Source: Paenibacillus pinihumi DSM 23905 = JCM 16419 (GTDB taxonomy: Bacteria > Bacillota > Bacilli > Paenibacillales > Paenibacillaceae). Taken from it: a stretch of 64,000 nucleotides of DNA. A model generated the notes under the pieces. That model was not told the DNA's origin, did no database searches, and saw nothing but the letters and a program-made list of their open reading frames with translations. The DNA is taken from NCBI RefSeq assembly GCF_000422505.1, contig NZ_KE383869.1, positions 124,001 to 188,000 on the forward strand. The letters run 5' to 3'. Position 1 is the first letter of the stretch, and every line of letters begins with the position of its first letter. Made by a program: the position numbers and the translations under genes. This document shows, in pieces, positions 54,007-63,748 of the stretch.

Positions 54007-54918
54007 GTGGCAAATCTGCGTAATTTTTTGGGTAAATCATGGAATCAGCGATACTTATTTTTAATGGTATTGCCAGGCTTTCTGATTGTGTTGGTGTTCA
54101 GTTATTTTCCGATGTACGGCATACAAATTGCATTCAAAAAATACAGTGCGGCACGAGGGATATGGGAAAGCAATTGGGTGGGTCTTAAATACTTTATTAT
54201 GTTTTTTAATGACCCGACAGCGCTGAGGGTTCTTAAGAACACGCTGTTGCTGGGGATCTATTCCCTGTTATGGGGGTTTCCCGCTCCGATTATACTGGCT
54301 TTGCTGTTTAACGAAATCAAAAACTCTGTTTTCAAAAAGTTGGTTCAGACGATTTCCTATTTGCCTCACTTTATATCCACTGTGATCATCATAGGAATTA
54401 TTAGGACATTTACTGAGAGGGAGGGACTATTTAACAAGATTGCCTCGTTTTTTGGTGTCGATCCTATCGTTTTTCTCTCGGAACCAAGCTGGTTCAGGAC
54501 TATATTTATCAGTTCAAATATATGGCAGGGAATCGGATTTGGAACCATCCTGTACTTGGCTGCATTAAGCAGTATTAATCCTGCCTTATATGATGCTGCT
54601 AATATTGATGGAGCAAGCCGTTGGAGAAAAGTGCTGCATATCAATTGGCCTCATATTAAATCGACGACAATTATATTACTGATTTTTTCTGTAAGCGGCA
54701 TATTGGGTACGGACTTTCAAAAGGTGCTGTTATTGTACAGTCCGGACACGTACGAAGTCGCCGATGTAATCGGTACGTTTCTATACCGTGAAGGCATTAT
54801 AGGAGCAAGGTTTGAATATACGACGGCAATTGGACTCTTCCAATCAGTAGTTGCTTTTATATTGCTTGTTGCGGCCAATATGATAAGCCGAAAAGTTTCA
54901 GACACCAGTCTTTGGTAG
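54007..54918 (+). CDS. ABC oligosaccharide permease, LplB family
   Basis: A 303-residue membrane protein; GTG 54007 is preferred because GTGGGGAG lies 9 bases upstream; GTG 53998 is an alternative. About six helices and the features FKKLVQTISYLPHFIS and YDAANIDGASRWRKVLHINWP are diagnostic. First gene of importer - mannosidase operon. Confidence 0.9.
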   Translation: MANLRNFLGKSWNQRYLFLMVLPGFLIVLVFSYFPMYGIQIAFKKYSAARGIWESNWVGLKYFIMFFNDPTALRVLKNTLLLGIYSLLWGFPAPIILALLFNEIKNSVFKKLVQTISYLPHFISTVIIIGIIRTFTEREGLFNKIASFFGVDPIVFLSEPSWFRTIFISSNIWQGIGFGTILYLAALSSINPALYDAANIDGASRWRKVLHINWPHIKSTTIILLIFSVSGILGTDFQKVLLLYSPDTYEVADVIGTFLYREGIIGARFEYTTAIGLFQSVVAFILLVAANMISRKVSDTSLW

Positions 54919-54931
54919 GGGGAATTGCGGG

Positions 54932-55822
54932 ATGGTTGGCAAAGAGGGTATCGGTTCAAGAATATTTGACCTTGTAAATACATGTATGATGCTGCTTTTG
55001 TGTGTCGTTATGCTTTATCCGTTCTTAAACGTAATCGCGATATCTTTAAGCAGTTCCGAACATATCCTTCGGGGCGATATTACGATTTTTCCAAAAGGAT
55101 TTAATATCAACGGGTATAGTTACATATTTAAAGACCCGTTTTTATATTCGGGGTATCTGCACTCGATCATCTATGCGGCAGGATCGACATTTTGTATGTT
55201 GGCCTTTACTTCGCTCATGGCGTATCCGTTAACCATTAATGACTTTGTTGCGAAAAAGTTTTTTGCGATTTTCCTGGTCATCACGATGTTCTTTAGTGGC
55301 GGCATGATTCCATCGTATTTGCTTATGCGCAGCCTTAACCTGCTTGATACATACTGGGTCATGATTATCCCGGGATGTATTTCCGCCTTCAATGTATTGT
55401 TGTTCCGGTCGTTTTATCAATCTATACCGACCGACTTGCGTGAATCCGCTGTTATTGACGGCGCCAACGACGTTCAAATTCTGTTTAGAATTTTTTTGCC
55501 GCTTTCAAAACCGTTATTGGCGACTTTTGCGTTGTTTGGGATTGTCGGGAGTTGGAACGGATGGTTTGAGGCACTGGTCTATCTCAATGACGAGAGCAAA
55601 TATCCGCTGCAATTAATCCTCAGAAAATATCTATTTACGCTGTCCTTTGAAGCCGGTTCCGGCTCGGCAGCCATGCAAGCGATGCTTTCGCAAATGAAGA
55701 TGGATCCGAAAAATATTCAAATGGCAATTGTGGTCATTGTAATGTTTCCAATCATGTTAATCTATCCGTTTCTCCAAAAATATTTTGTAAAAGGCGTCAT
55801 GATAGGGGCAGTTAAAGGTTAG
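54932..55822 (+). CDS. ABC oligosaccharide permease, YtcP family
   Basis: A 296-residue permease 13 bases behind its partner, with AGGGGG upstream. EAA-type loop: RESAVIDGANDVQILFRIFLPLSKP; C terminus VKGVMIGAVKG. It works with the LplB-type permease and the lipoprotein that follows. Confidence 0.9.
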   Translation: MVGKEGIGSRIFDLVNTCMMLLLCVVMLYPFLNVIAISLSSSEHILRGDITIFPKGFNINGYSYIFKDPFLYSGYLHSIIYAAGSTFCMLAFTSLMAYPLTINDFVAKKFFAIFLVITMFFSGGMIPSYLLMRSLNLLDTYWVMIIPGCISAFNVLLFRSFYQSIPTDLRESAVIDGANDVQILFRIFLPLSKPLLATFALFGIVGSWNGWFEALVYLNDESKYPLQLILRKYLFTLSFEAGSGSAAMQAMLSQMKMDPKNIQMAIVVIVMFPIMLIYPFLQKYFVKGVMIGAVKG

Positions 55823-55922
55823 TTTAAAGGCATTTCACATATGGATAGTGACTAAAGGGGAGTCCCTGCAATAAGCATAGAAGGGGCAATCAAAGATGAA
55901 ATTTGATAATGGAGAGGTAAAT

Positions 55923-57563
55923 ATGAGACAACATAATCGGTTCTTTTCATTTATGCTTGCGATATTGTTGGTGTCGGGAACAATCCTGGCGGGTTGCAGC
56001 TCTGACACAAATTCTGAGGCAAATATGAGCGATTCAGGCGACACCCTAAGTTTCTCCGTTACGTTGCCTTCATTCGGCAAGAAAATCGAGGATTCCATGG
56101 TGCAAAAAGAATGGGTAGCCCAAATGGAGTCCCTGACGGGCAAAAAGCTTGATATTAAATTTAATTATATCCCTATAAGCGAATACAGCGATAAGTCGAA
56201 GCTTTTGCTCGCAAGCGGCAATTTTACGGATCTGTTATTAATCATGGATAAAGACCTGTTTAATCGTTATGAAGCAGAGGGCATGTTTATGGATCTTAGT
56301 CCATATAAAGATCTCCTGCCTAATTACATGAATTTGGTTAGCCAGGCGACAAACGGCGAAACCAAAGCAATTAGATCCGACGGTGAATTTTATGGATTAT
56401 GGAATATCAACTTGCCAAGACAAGCCAAAGACAAGGGCATGGGAGTATATACTCCGGCAACTTACCGGTACGATATTATGGAGCAGAATGGGATTCAGAT
56501 TCCAAATACGATAGACGAGCTGTACGAGGCTGCCAAAAAGCTGAAGGAACGGTATCCTCAATCGTTCCCGGTCAATACACTATGGAGTTCGTTTGATCCG
56601 CTCTTCCTTGCCCATCATAACGGAGGAGCCAAAATTTACTGGAACGGCGAGACATATGTATATGGCCCGATGGAAGAGTCGCATAAGGAAGCTCTGCAGT
56701 TTGCCAACAAACTGTATGCTGAGAAATTGCTGGACCCGGAAGTGTTCTCGGATAAGGATGATGCAGTCAAGAAGAAAATCGTGAACGGCACGAATTTTAT
56801 ATTGTTGCAAAGCTGGTTTAACTTTGCAGCAGAATGGAACCGTTCGGCAACAGGGGGAGAGAAATTTGTCATCTCGCTGTTTCCGGACAACCCGAAATAC
56901 GGGAAAGCCTGGCAGAGTATCAATGATTTCAGCACTGTAGGTGTGGACCAGAATGCCGTGATGGTCGTCAACTCGAAGGCAAAGAATGCGAAAAATCTAA
57001 TCGAGTTGATGGATTTGCAATACAAACCGGAAATCATCGAAATGGTGACATGGGGTATAGAGGGAACGACCTTTACAAGAAATGCCGACGGCAAACCTAC
57101 TTTTGTTGATTCGATTAAAACGGCAGCCAACGCTTGGGAAGAAGGGGACAAATACGGCATGAGAGCAAGCAGCTCGTACCGCCCTGGATTACAAATGGCG
57201 ATTGATACCATGGCATTCGTCGATTTTGCCCAGAACGACCTTGGATTTGTAAATGGCAATATCGTTGAAAAACCGTGGGAAACTGCATTCGCGGATATGC
57301 CTTTTCCGAATGAATATACACCTCCTATGGTGAACGAACCTTTCCTGGAGTTTACCGATGATGAACGGGAACAAATAACTGCGGTTATGTCACCGGTTAA
57401 CACGTTCGTAGCCGAAATGCAAAACAAATTTATTAATGGTAAAGAGAGCTTCGACAACTGGGCAGAGTTCCAAGACAAAATTAAAAAGATGGGCGATATT
57501 GATAAAGTCCTTCAGATCTATGACGATGCTCTGAAAAGATATCAGGACAGGGTTAAGAAATAG
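55923..57563 (+). CDS. Extracellular sugar-binding lipoprotein (LplA type)
   Basis: A 546-residue lipoprotein; GGAGAGG lies before ATG 55923. The signal peptide ends in lipobox LAGC. The fold shows SKLLLASGNFTDLLLIMDKDLF and DEFYGLWNINLP-like substrate cleft elements, typical of large LplA-type binding proteins. Genome context indicates that mannosides or mannan-derived oligosaccharides are the ligand; this is inferred. Confidence 0.9.
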   Translation: MRQHNRFFSFMLAILLVSGTILAGCSSDTNSEANMSDSGDTLSFSVTLPSFGKKIEDSMVQKEWVAQMESLTGKKLDIKFNYIPISEYSDKSKLLLASGNFTDLLLIMDKDLFNRYEAEGMFMDLSPYKDLLPNYMNLVSQATNGETKAIRSDGEFYGLWNINLPRQAKDKGMGVYTPATYRYDIMEQNGIQIPNTIDELYEAAKKLKERYPQSFPVNTLWSSFDPLFLAHHNGGAKIYWNGETYVYGPMEESHKEALQFANKLYAEKLLDPEVFSDKDDAVKKKIVNGTNFILLQSWFNFAAEWNRSATGGEKFVISLFPDNPKYGKAWQSINDFSTVGVDQNAVMVVNSKAKNAKNLIELMDLQYKPEIIEMVTWGIEGTTFTRNADGKPTFVDSIKTAANAWEEGDKYGMRASSSYRPGLQMAIDTMAFVDFAQNDLGFVNGNIVEKPWETAFADMPFPNEYTPPMVNEPFLEFTDDEREQITAVMSPVNTFVAEMQNKFINGKESFDNWAEFQDKIKKMGDIDKVLQIYDDALKRYQDRVKK

Positions 57564-57650
57564 CGCTATGAACGAGTCCGCATATCGGCTTAAGAAGACA
57601 ACAATACATCAGTGATTGATTAATAATTCAGGGAAATAGGGTGAGTGCTC

Positions 57651-60347
57651 GTGTCTAAAATTAAAGAAATACTGATTCTCCATCATAGTCACTTGGATGT
57701 TGGCTATACACATTCCCAGCCTGTGCTGATTGAGATGCATAAGAAATATATTGATCAGGCGTTGGAGATGTGCGAATTGACCGAAGATTGGGCGGAGGAA
57801 AATAAATTCCGCTGGACGTGTGAAGCCAGTTATCCGGTACTTCGCTGGCTGGACACAGCAAGCGGGCAGCAGATACAGAAATTTCGCCAGTTCTTGCAGA
57901 ACGGACAAATGAGCATTACTGCTTCGTTCTTGCATTCGACCCCGCTTGTGACAGCTGAGCAGCTTGCACGAATGCTCCAGCCGGTCAAGGAGATACGCAG
58001 CCGCTTAGGCTATGAGATCAAGACAGCCATCCATCATGATGTGAATGGGCAGCCCTGGCCTTATAGCCAACTTATGTTGGATGCAGGCGTGGAATTTTTC
58101 ATTATGGGCATCAATGTTCATTTTGGGGGAATTCCATTGACGAGGCCGATGGCCTTTCATTGGGAAACGCCGGATCGGAGAAAGCTGCTGACTTTCAATG
58201 GCGAGCATTATTCACTTTTCAGCCAAATCTGTAATGTGAATGCCCTGGATACGAATATAATGGCCGAGGGACTTGCCCGGTATTTGGAGAAAATCGACGC
58301 GAACCCGGACTATCCCTTTGATTTTGTATACCTGACCGCAACGAACTTGCCGCTTTATGACAATGGTCCTCCTGACCGGGAGTTGGCCGGGGTAATCAAG
58401 AGATGGAACGGGGAAAACCGGGAACAGAAGATATCGTTTGTAACGCCGGAGCAATTATATGCGAGGGTCAAAAAGCATGAGGAGAACTTGCCTGTTCATT
58501 CGGGTGATTGGACGGATTATTGGAATTTTGGTTCGGGCAGCTCGGCTAAGGAGACCAAGCTGAACCGCCGTACGAAGCAAGGAATGAAGACAGCGGAGCT
58601 CTTAAATGCTTTTCAGAGAGAGTATGACCCGTCCTATGTTCAAATTGAGAAGCAAGCCTGGGAACAAATTCATTTATATGATGAACACACATGGGGGACT
58701 TTCAATTCCGTCACCGAGCCGGACCATTTGAATGTGGAAATCCAGTGGATGCATAAAGCACACTATGCCTATTTGGCAAACAGCTTGACCGGTTATTTGC
58801 TGGGCGTACAGATGGAGAAAATAGCAAGTAATCCGCTGCAATCGGACGAGCCCGAAGGAATTCTGGTACTGAATTCATCTTCAGTTCCTGTAACACATGA
58901 TATTCGTATTCCTTCAAGTTTTACTGCGCGAGGCAGACATCTTAGTGCCGATCGAAGCCGTCAGATACTGATGAATACGGAAACGGACCATTCAGCAACA
59001 AGCTATGGAATTATTGAACTGCCCCCGTTCAGTTGGCGGAAGATTCCATTGAACAGGCTGCAAGAGGCAGCGATGTCAGAGGATATAACCATCGGGCAGG
59101 GCGCCATTTACGGTCTTGATGATGTGTCTCCTGCCGGTTTCCGCCAAGTTCAATCCATGACAGAAGCTTTATCACGCGCCCAAGATATTACCGTAGATGC
59201 AGGGAGCATAGAAACCCCCTTTCATAAGTGCTCCTTCGACCCTTCAACAGGAAGAATTTTGAGTCTGTACGATAAGAAGGCGGATTGGGAGGTGCTGGAT
59301 GTATCCAGTCCCTGGAGTCTATTCCAATATGTGCAGGAGACGATTGATCCAACCTGCCAGCGTAATCATCGCAGCACCATTTTTCCAAGGGATTTGGAGA
59401 AGGGGAACAACAGCATCAGCGTATGGAATCATAATTGGAGCGCCAGAAGGCTAACGCATACTGGAATAAAGTCATGCCACGTCGAGCGTAGTGCGCATTC
59501 GGCCACACTGGTTCTTCAATTCGAAGCACCCGGTGTAGAGGATCTGGAGCAGAGGTTTACATTCTTTAGCCATCGCGCAGATATTGAAATGAAAGCCTCC
59601 TATTACAAACAGGACATTACAACACCGGAAGGAACTTATTTCGCGATTCCGTTAAACTTGAAACAATGGCGATGCCATTACGATACGGCCGGACAATTCG
59701 TCGAATTGGACGCCGGGCAGCTGCCGGGAGTGTGCAGAGATTATATGACTGTAGACAAGAGTGTTTCGGTCTATGACGGCTCTCATGGGGCAACGCTTGT
59801 TTGTCCGGATGCACCGTTGGTTCAGGTAGGGAATTTTAACTTCGGCAAGGAGCAAAAAAGGATCACAAGGGATTCCAACCCGCTTCTATTGGCTTGGCCA
59901 ATGAATAATTATTGGGATACCAATTTCCGGGCGCGTCAACCCGGATTTGCTTCTTTCACTTATACGCTGACTACTTTTTCTCAATTTGACCCTGTGATTA
60001 CAATGCAAGCTGCTGTTGAGGCTGTATCGCCAGTTGTCACTGTCCCTGTTATTGACTGCAAGAAGGAGGAGGCCGGACAGTTTATACAGATCACCGGCAA
60101 CGGGGTTCAGGTCTTTGATGTCAAGCCGGCCGAGGAAGAGGCAGGAATTATACTGCGTCTGGGCAATTGTACAGATGAGCATGTGGATGTCCGGCTTCAT
60201 TTTCCGGAAAGACGCATTAAAGCCGCATACAAGACGAATGTTCTGGAGGAAATACAAACGGAAATATCTTGTATTCATAACGACACGATTGAGTTCGGTC
60301 TTGAGGCGAAGCAAATGCTGCATCTTCTTGTAGTTTTTGAAGGCTGA
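57651..60347 (+). CDS. GH38-type alpha-mannosidase
   Basis: An 898-residue cytoplasmic enzyme; GTG 57651 follows AGGGTG by 7 bases. The N-terminal catalytic domain has the zinc motif HHSHLDVGYTHS, the nucleophile region AIHHDVNGQPWPYSQLM and a later LYDEHTWGTFNSV motif, as in GH38 and related families. The C-terminal half is beta-rich (FHKCSFDPSTGRILSLYDKK is the typical start of the GH38 C-terminal domain). It is in the operon of the importer, and the kinase and isomerase encoded upstream on the other strand would process the released mannose. Confidence 0.82.
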   Translation: MSKIKEILILHHSHLDVGYTHSQPVLIEMHKKYIDQALEMCELTEDWAEENKFRWTCEASYPVLRWLDTASGQQIQKFRQFLQNGQMSITASFLHSTPLVTAEQLARMLQPVKEIRSRLGYEIKTAIHHDVNGQPWPYSQLMLDAGVEFFIMGINVHFGGIPLTRPMAFHWETPDRRKLLTFNGEHYSLFSQICNVNALDTNIMAEGLARYLEKIDANPDYPFDFVYLTATNLPLYDNGPPDRELAGVIKRWNGENREQKISFVTPEQLYARVKKHEENLPVHSGDWTDYWNFGSGSSAKETKLNRRTKQGMKTAELLNAFQREYDPSYVQIEKQAWEQIHLYDEHTWGTFNSVTEPDHLNVEIQWMHKAHYAYLANSLTGYLLGVQMEKIASNPLQSDEPEGILVLNSSSVPVTHDIRIPSSFTARGRHLSADRSRQILMNTETDHSATSYGIIELPPFSWRKIPLNRLQEAAMSEDITIGQGAIYGLDDVSPAGFRQVQSMTEALSRAQDITVDAGSIETPFHKCSFDPSTGRILSLYDKKADWEVLDVSSPWSLFQYVQETIDPTCQRNHRSTIFPRDLEKGNNSISVWNHNWSARRLTHTGIKSCHVERSAHSATLVLQFEAPGVEDLEQRFTFFSHRADIEMKASYYKQDITTPEGTYFAIPLNLKQWRCHYDTAGQFVELDAGQLPGVCRDYMTVDKSVSVYDGSHGATLVCPDAPLVQVGNFNFGKEQKRITRDSNPLLLAWPMNNYWDTNFRARQPGFASFTYTLTTFSQFDPVITMQAAVEAVSPVVTVPVIDCKKEEAGQFIQITGNGVQVFDVKPAEEEAGIILRLGNCTDEHVDVRLHFPERRIKAAYKTNVLEEIQTEISCIHNDTIEFGLEAKQMLHLLVVFEG

Positions 60348-60372
60348 TGAACCGGATTCGATCCGGGTTAAC

Positions 60373-60445
60373 AAAGAAACCTCTCCTTCTGGCAACTGGC
60401 TGGGCGGTCCCTCCATTTTGCCGGGGAAAGGTTTCTTTTTGTTTT
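60373..60445 (+). terminator. Terminator of the mannoside operon
   Basis: AAAGAAACCT (60373-60382) pairs with AGGTTTCTTT (60429-60438) and TTGTTTT follows. The loop is long and internally structured. Confidence 0.75.
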
Positions 60446-60559
60446 ACAAATTAGGAAAATTGACGCACCGGGCAGCCCTATTGGAACTGCCCTTTTGAAT
60501 GTGAGACAATATATAGATAGAGTTTCGGAGGTATAAAGGTGCAGGGAGGGGTAAAATCA

Positions 60560-61005
60560 ATGTATGAGCGTTTAGAAGAAAAACTGAAGACGACCTCGGC
60601 TTTAAAATGGTTTCCTAACCATGGGGCGGAAGAGAGCTGGATCACGGAAGTGGAGGAGGAGCTGCGCCTTCATACAGATGGTGGCTGGTTCATTACGGAA
60701 ATGCCCGGCTGAGCGGCGGAGAAATTCTGACGGTCGGTTCGCCGGAACACAGAGACTATGACGACAGCGACATTCTCTATATACACAGGTTGAATTTGGC
60801 CGAGGATTGGTGGGTAAGCCGGTATCCGGGCAGACTGGAGTTGTTCTCTCCGGACAGTGATGAGCTTTATCATTTTGACACGACCGCAAGAGATGAACAG
60901 GGTGAATTTCCGATTTTGCTTCATGATCTTATGAATGATATCACCGAAACGTATGCTACGACGTTTGCAGAGTTTTTGGAACGGTTGATCGATGAGCGTT
61001 CGTAA
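60560..61005 (+). pseudogene. SMI1/KNR4-family gene broken by a frameshift
   Basis: GGGAGGGG precedes ATG 60560 and the frame begins MYERLEEKLKTTSALKWFP...ITEVEEELRL, then stops at 60712. From about 60670 another frame continues the family pattern: PSYRWWLVHYGNARLSGGEI, followed by LTVGSPEHRDYDDSDILYIH and an end at TAA 61005. Joined, they give about 148 residues, a normal SMI1/KNR4 length. A small deletion near 60668 is the simplest cause. Confidence 0.8.
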
Positions 61006-61009
61006 TGAA

Positions 61010-61047
61010 AAAGGGCAAAAGACGCATCACCACGTCTTTTGCCCTTT
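61010..61047. terminator. Bidirectional terminator
   Basis: A perfect 15 bp stem (61010-61024 with 61033-61047) lies between convergent genes, with A-rich sequence on the left and CTTGTTATTGTTTT on the right, so it can serve both strands. Confidence 0.9.
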
Positions 61048-61059
61048 CTTGTTATTGTT

Positions 61060-62277
61060 TTACAGCGATATCAATTCCCGCGAAAGCTTATTCAGCCGCT
61101 CGCAGCCGTTCTCCGTAACGAGCACCATATCCTCGATCATAATCGAGCCTATGCCGTAACCGTAGTATGGTGTCTCCAGACAGATAACCATGCCCGGACG
61201 GAAGATCGTCTCCTCGGACGGGCTGAGAAACGGGGCTTCCTCTGCTGCCAGGCTCAGGCCCGCGCTGTGCCCCAGATGTCCACGGTTGTAATTCGGGAGG
61301 CCGGAACGGCGGATCACCGGCATCACCTCGTCAAAGGCATGCTTCATCGGCATTCCAGGCTCAATCAGCTCCAGCAGCCGGTCGTGTCCGGTCCGGAGTG
61401 CGCTGTAGATGCGCTTCACCGTATCTGACGGGGTACCAAGCACAAAGGTGCGTGCAATGTCTGAACCATACCCGGCTACATCAACGCCCACATCGAATTT
61501 GACCAGATCACCCGGCTGGCCGGGACGCGTGTCGAAGATATGGGCAGGCGCAAAATGCGACCCGACCGAAATCATATGGAAGCGGGAATTCGAGCCGTCC
61601 GCATGGGTGAGCAGAGCGAGCCGGAAAGTATCAGCAATCTCGGCAGCCGAGCTGCCCGCCCGGATGTTCTTGATCGTCTCCGTAATGCCGATCTCCGCAT
61701 ATTCACAGCTCTTGCGAAGCTGTGCGATTTCCCAAGGTGTCTTGAGCGCGCGCAGCTCAGTCAGAACCGGACCTGCCTCCGTCAATTGAAGACCAGGAAC
61801 GGCTTCGCGCAAAGCCTCTACAGCGGGGTAACGCATGGCATTCAGCTCCGCAGCGACCGTACCGCTGCTTATGCCATACTCGTTCAATACCTCCCCAAGC
61901 AGTCCGAACATCTCCTGCACCTGATGGTTCACAGGCCGGCGCCCCTCATACCGGTTTCCACGCAATCCGAGCGGATCATCGACATCGACCCAGGTCGGGT
62001 ATGTGCGCAGCTCGCACCCGGGCAAATCCTCCGGTACACCTGCAGCTTCAAACTCATTCATAATGATGACCGTACGCCGGGACGGGTCCCGGAACATGAC
62101 CGCCAGCGCGACCTCGCTCATGCGCAGCGTGTACATAAACGTGCTGGGGTGGCCGGACAGATAGTAGAAATTCTCGCAGCCTGACGCCACAATCGCTTCG
62201 ACTTTCTCCTTCTCCATGATCGCGCGTGCGCGCTCCGTGACGTCCCTCAAATGCTCTGCTTTGTTGAGTAGCACCAT
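61060..62277 (-). CDS. M24-family metallopeptidase (Xaa-Pro aminopeptidase/dipeptidase-like)
   Basis: A 405-residue enzyme; start 62277 (MVLLNKAEH) is chosen because AAGGGG lies 8 bases upstream; ATG 62298 is possible. The N-terminal creatinase-like domain is followed by a pita-bread fold with metal ligands in VKFDVGVDVAGYGSDIART, RGHLGHSAGLSLAAEEAPF, VICLETPYYGYG and MIEDMVLV. As last gene of a polar-amino-acid ABC operon it may hydrolyse an imported dipeptide or an amide such as ectoine; the substrate is unknown. Confidence 0.88.
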   Translation of the reverse strand: MVLLNKAEHLRDVTERARAIMEKEKVEAIVASGCENFYYLSGHPSTFMYTLRMSEVALAVMFRDPSRRTVIIMNEFEAAGVPEDLPGCELRTYPTWVDVDDPLGLRGNRYEGRRPVNHQVQEMFGLLGEVLNEYGISSGTVAAELNAMRYPAVEALREAVPGLQLTEAGPVLTELRALKTPWEIAQLRKSCEYAEIGITETIKNIRAGSSAAEIADTFRLALLTHADGSNSRFHMISVGSHFAPAHIFDTRPGQPGDLVKFDVGVDVAGYGSDIARTFVLGTPSDTVKRIYSALRTGHDRLLELIEPGMPMKHAFDEVMPVIRRSGLPNYNRGHLGHSAGLSLAAEEAPFLSPSEETIFRPGMVICLETPYYGYGIGSIMIEDMVLVTENGCERLNKLSRELISL

Positions 62278-62300
62278 TTCCACCCCTTCAATCTTCATTG

Positions 62301-63059
62301 TTACTCTGTTGCTGCATCGCCTTCAATTTGTCTCAAAAACCGGCGTGCCCGTTCAGTCTTCGTCTGGTCGAAAAATTGTTCCGGCGTTCCTTCTTCCTGA
62401 ATCTTGCCGTCACTCATAAAGATTACCCGATTCGCGGCTTCCCGCGCAAACTTCATCTCATGGGTCACGACAACCATGGTCGTACCTTCCGCAGCTAGCT
62501 GCTTCATGACTGCCAGCACCTCGCCTGTCAATTCGGGGTCGAGTGCCGACGTCGGCTCATCGAACAACATCAGCTCCGGCTGCATGGCAAGTGCCCTTGC
62601 AATCGCAACCCGCTGCTGCTGGCCCCCGGACAGCCGGGAGGGATACTCGTTCTTCTTCTGCGACAGCCCTACCTTGGCGAGCAGGGATTCTCCAAGCTCA
62701 GCGGCCTGTGTCTGACTCATCTTCTTGACGATCATTGGGGCCATTGTGACGTTCTCCAAAGCGGTCATGTGCGGGAACAGGTTGAACGACTGGAACACCA
62801 TTCCGGTTAACAGGCGGATTTGCTGGATGGCCTGCTTCTTGCTTGCAGCATTCTGTGAAGCGTCCCATGACGCATCTCCTATGCGAATCGAGCCTGTGTC
62901 CGGCACCTCCAGCCCGTTCAGGCAGCGCAGCAAGGTGCTTTTGCCGGAGCCGCTCGGACCGACCAGGACGACGATTTCACGGGATTGAATATGTAAATGA
63001 ATGTCGCGGAACACAACCAGATCCCCGAAGCTTTTGCCAAGATTATTGACCTCGATCAT
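62301..63059 (-). CDS. Polar amino acid ABC transporter ATPase
   Basis: A 252-residue ATPase; ATG 63059 is preceded by AAGGG at 12 bases. Walker [10 protein letters not shown], signature LSGGQQQR, Walker [14 protein letters not shown] and the switch VVVTHEMKF show the GlnQ/HisP type. It energises the permease encoded just upstream. Only one permease gene is present, so a homodimeric channel is likely. Confidence 0.93.
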   Translation of the reverse strand: MIEVNNLGKSFGDLVVFRDIHLHIQSREIVVLVGPSGSGKSTLLRCLNGLEVPDTGSIRIGDASWDASQNAASKKQAIQQIRLLTGMVFQSFNLFPHMTALENVTMAPMIVKKMSQTQAAELGESLLAKVGLSQKKNEYPSRLSGGQQQRVAIARALAMQPELMLFDEPTSALDPELTGEVLAVMKQLAAEGTTMVVVTHEMKFAREAANRVIFMSDGKIQEEGTPEQFFDQTKTERARRFLRQIEGDAATE

Positions 63060-63074
63060 GCAGTTCACACACCC

Positions 63075-63719
63075 TTAATAAGCTTTTGACAACCGGGCTT
63101 CGATACGGCCCAGAATATAAGTAAAGAACGTGCTCATGACCCAATACATGATAGCAATCGCAATATAAAACGGCATGGCGACATAATACTGTGCAATCAG
63201 CAGCTGTGCGGAGCGCAGCAGTTCGGTCACCGTTACGACGGACACGAGCGAGGTCTCCTTCAGTATGCCGACAAATGTGTTGCCCATCGGCGGAATGGCT
63301 ACACGGGCCGCTTGCGGCAGCACCACCTGCCGCATCGTCTGCCAAGGCGTCAAGCCAAGCGACTGGGCGGCTTCCGTCTGTCCCTTGGGAACAGAAAGTA
63401 TCGCGCCGCGGAACGTCTCGGACAAGTAGGCGCCGATGTTGACACTAAGTGCAATAAAGGCCGCTGTGAGCGGCCCGAGTGTAATTCCGAAGTCGGGTAA
63501 TCCGAAATAGATAATGAAAATCTGTACCAGAATCGGGGTTCCACGAATGATGGACACGTAAACTTTGGCCAGATTGCTTATGAGCCAATTTCCCTTGAGA
63601 CGGGCGATGGCGACGATCATGCCGATAATCAATCCGAAGAACATGGATACAACTGTGATCAGCAAGGTATAGTAGGCGCCCGTCAGCAGAAATTCGAAGT
63701 TCTGAAAAACCAGTTCCAT
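63075..63719 (-). CDS. Polar amino acid ABC transporter permease
   Basis: A 214-residue membrane protein; ATG 63719 lies 9 bases behind GGGAGG. Family features are LLITVVSMFFGLIIGMIVA, YVSIIRGTPILVQIFIIYFGLP and ESFRGAI-like SETFRGAILSVPKGQTEAAQSLGLTP. It has about five helices and belongs to the HisM/TcyB group. Confidence 0.92.
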   Translation of the reverse strand: MELVFQNFEFLLTGAYYTLLITVVSMFFGLIIGMIVAIARLKGNWLISNLAKVYVSIIRGTPILVQIFIIYFGLPDFGITLGPLTAAFIALSVNIGAYLSETFRGAILSVPKGQTEAAQSLGLTPWQTMRQVVLPQAARVAIPPMGNTFVGILKETSLVSVVTVTELLRSAQLLIAQYYVAMPFYIAIAIMYWVMSTFFTYILGRIEARLSKAY

Positions 63720-63748
63720 GTCATGCATCCTCCCGGTTTAACGCTGGC

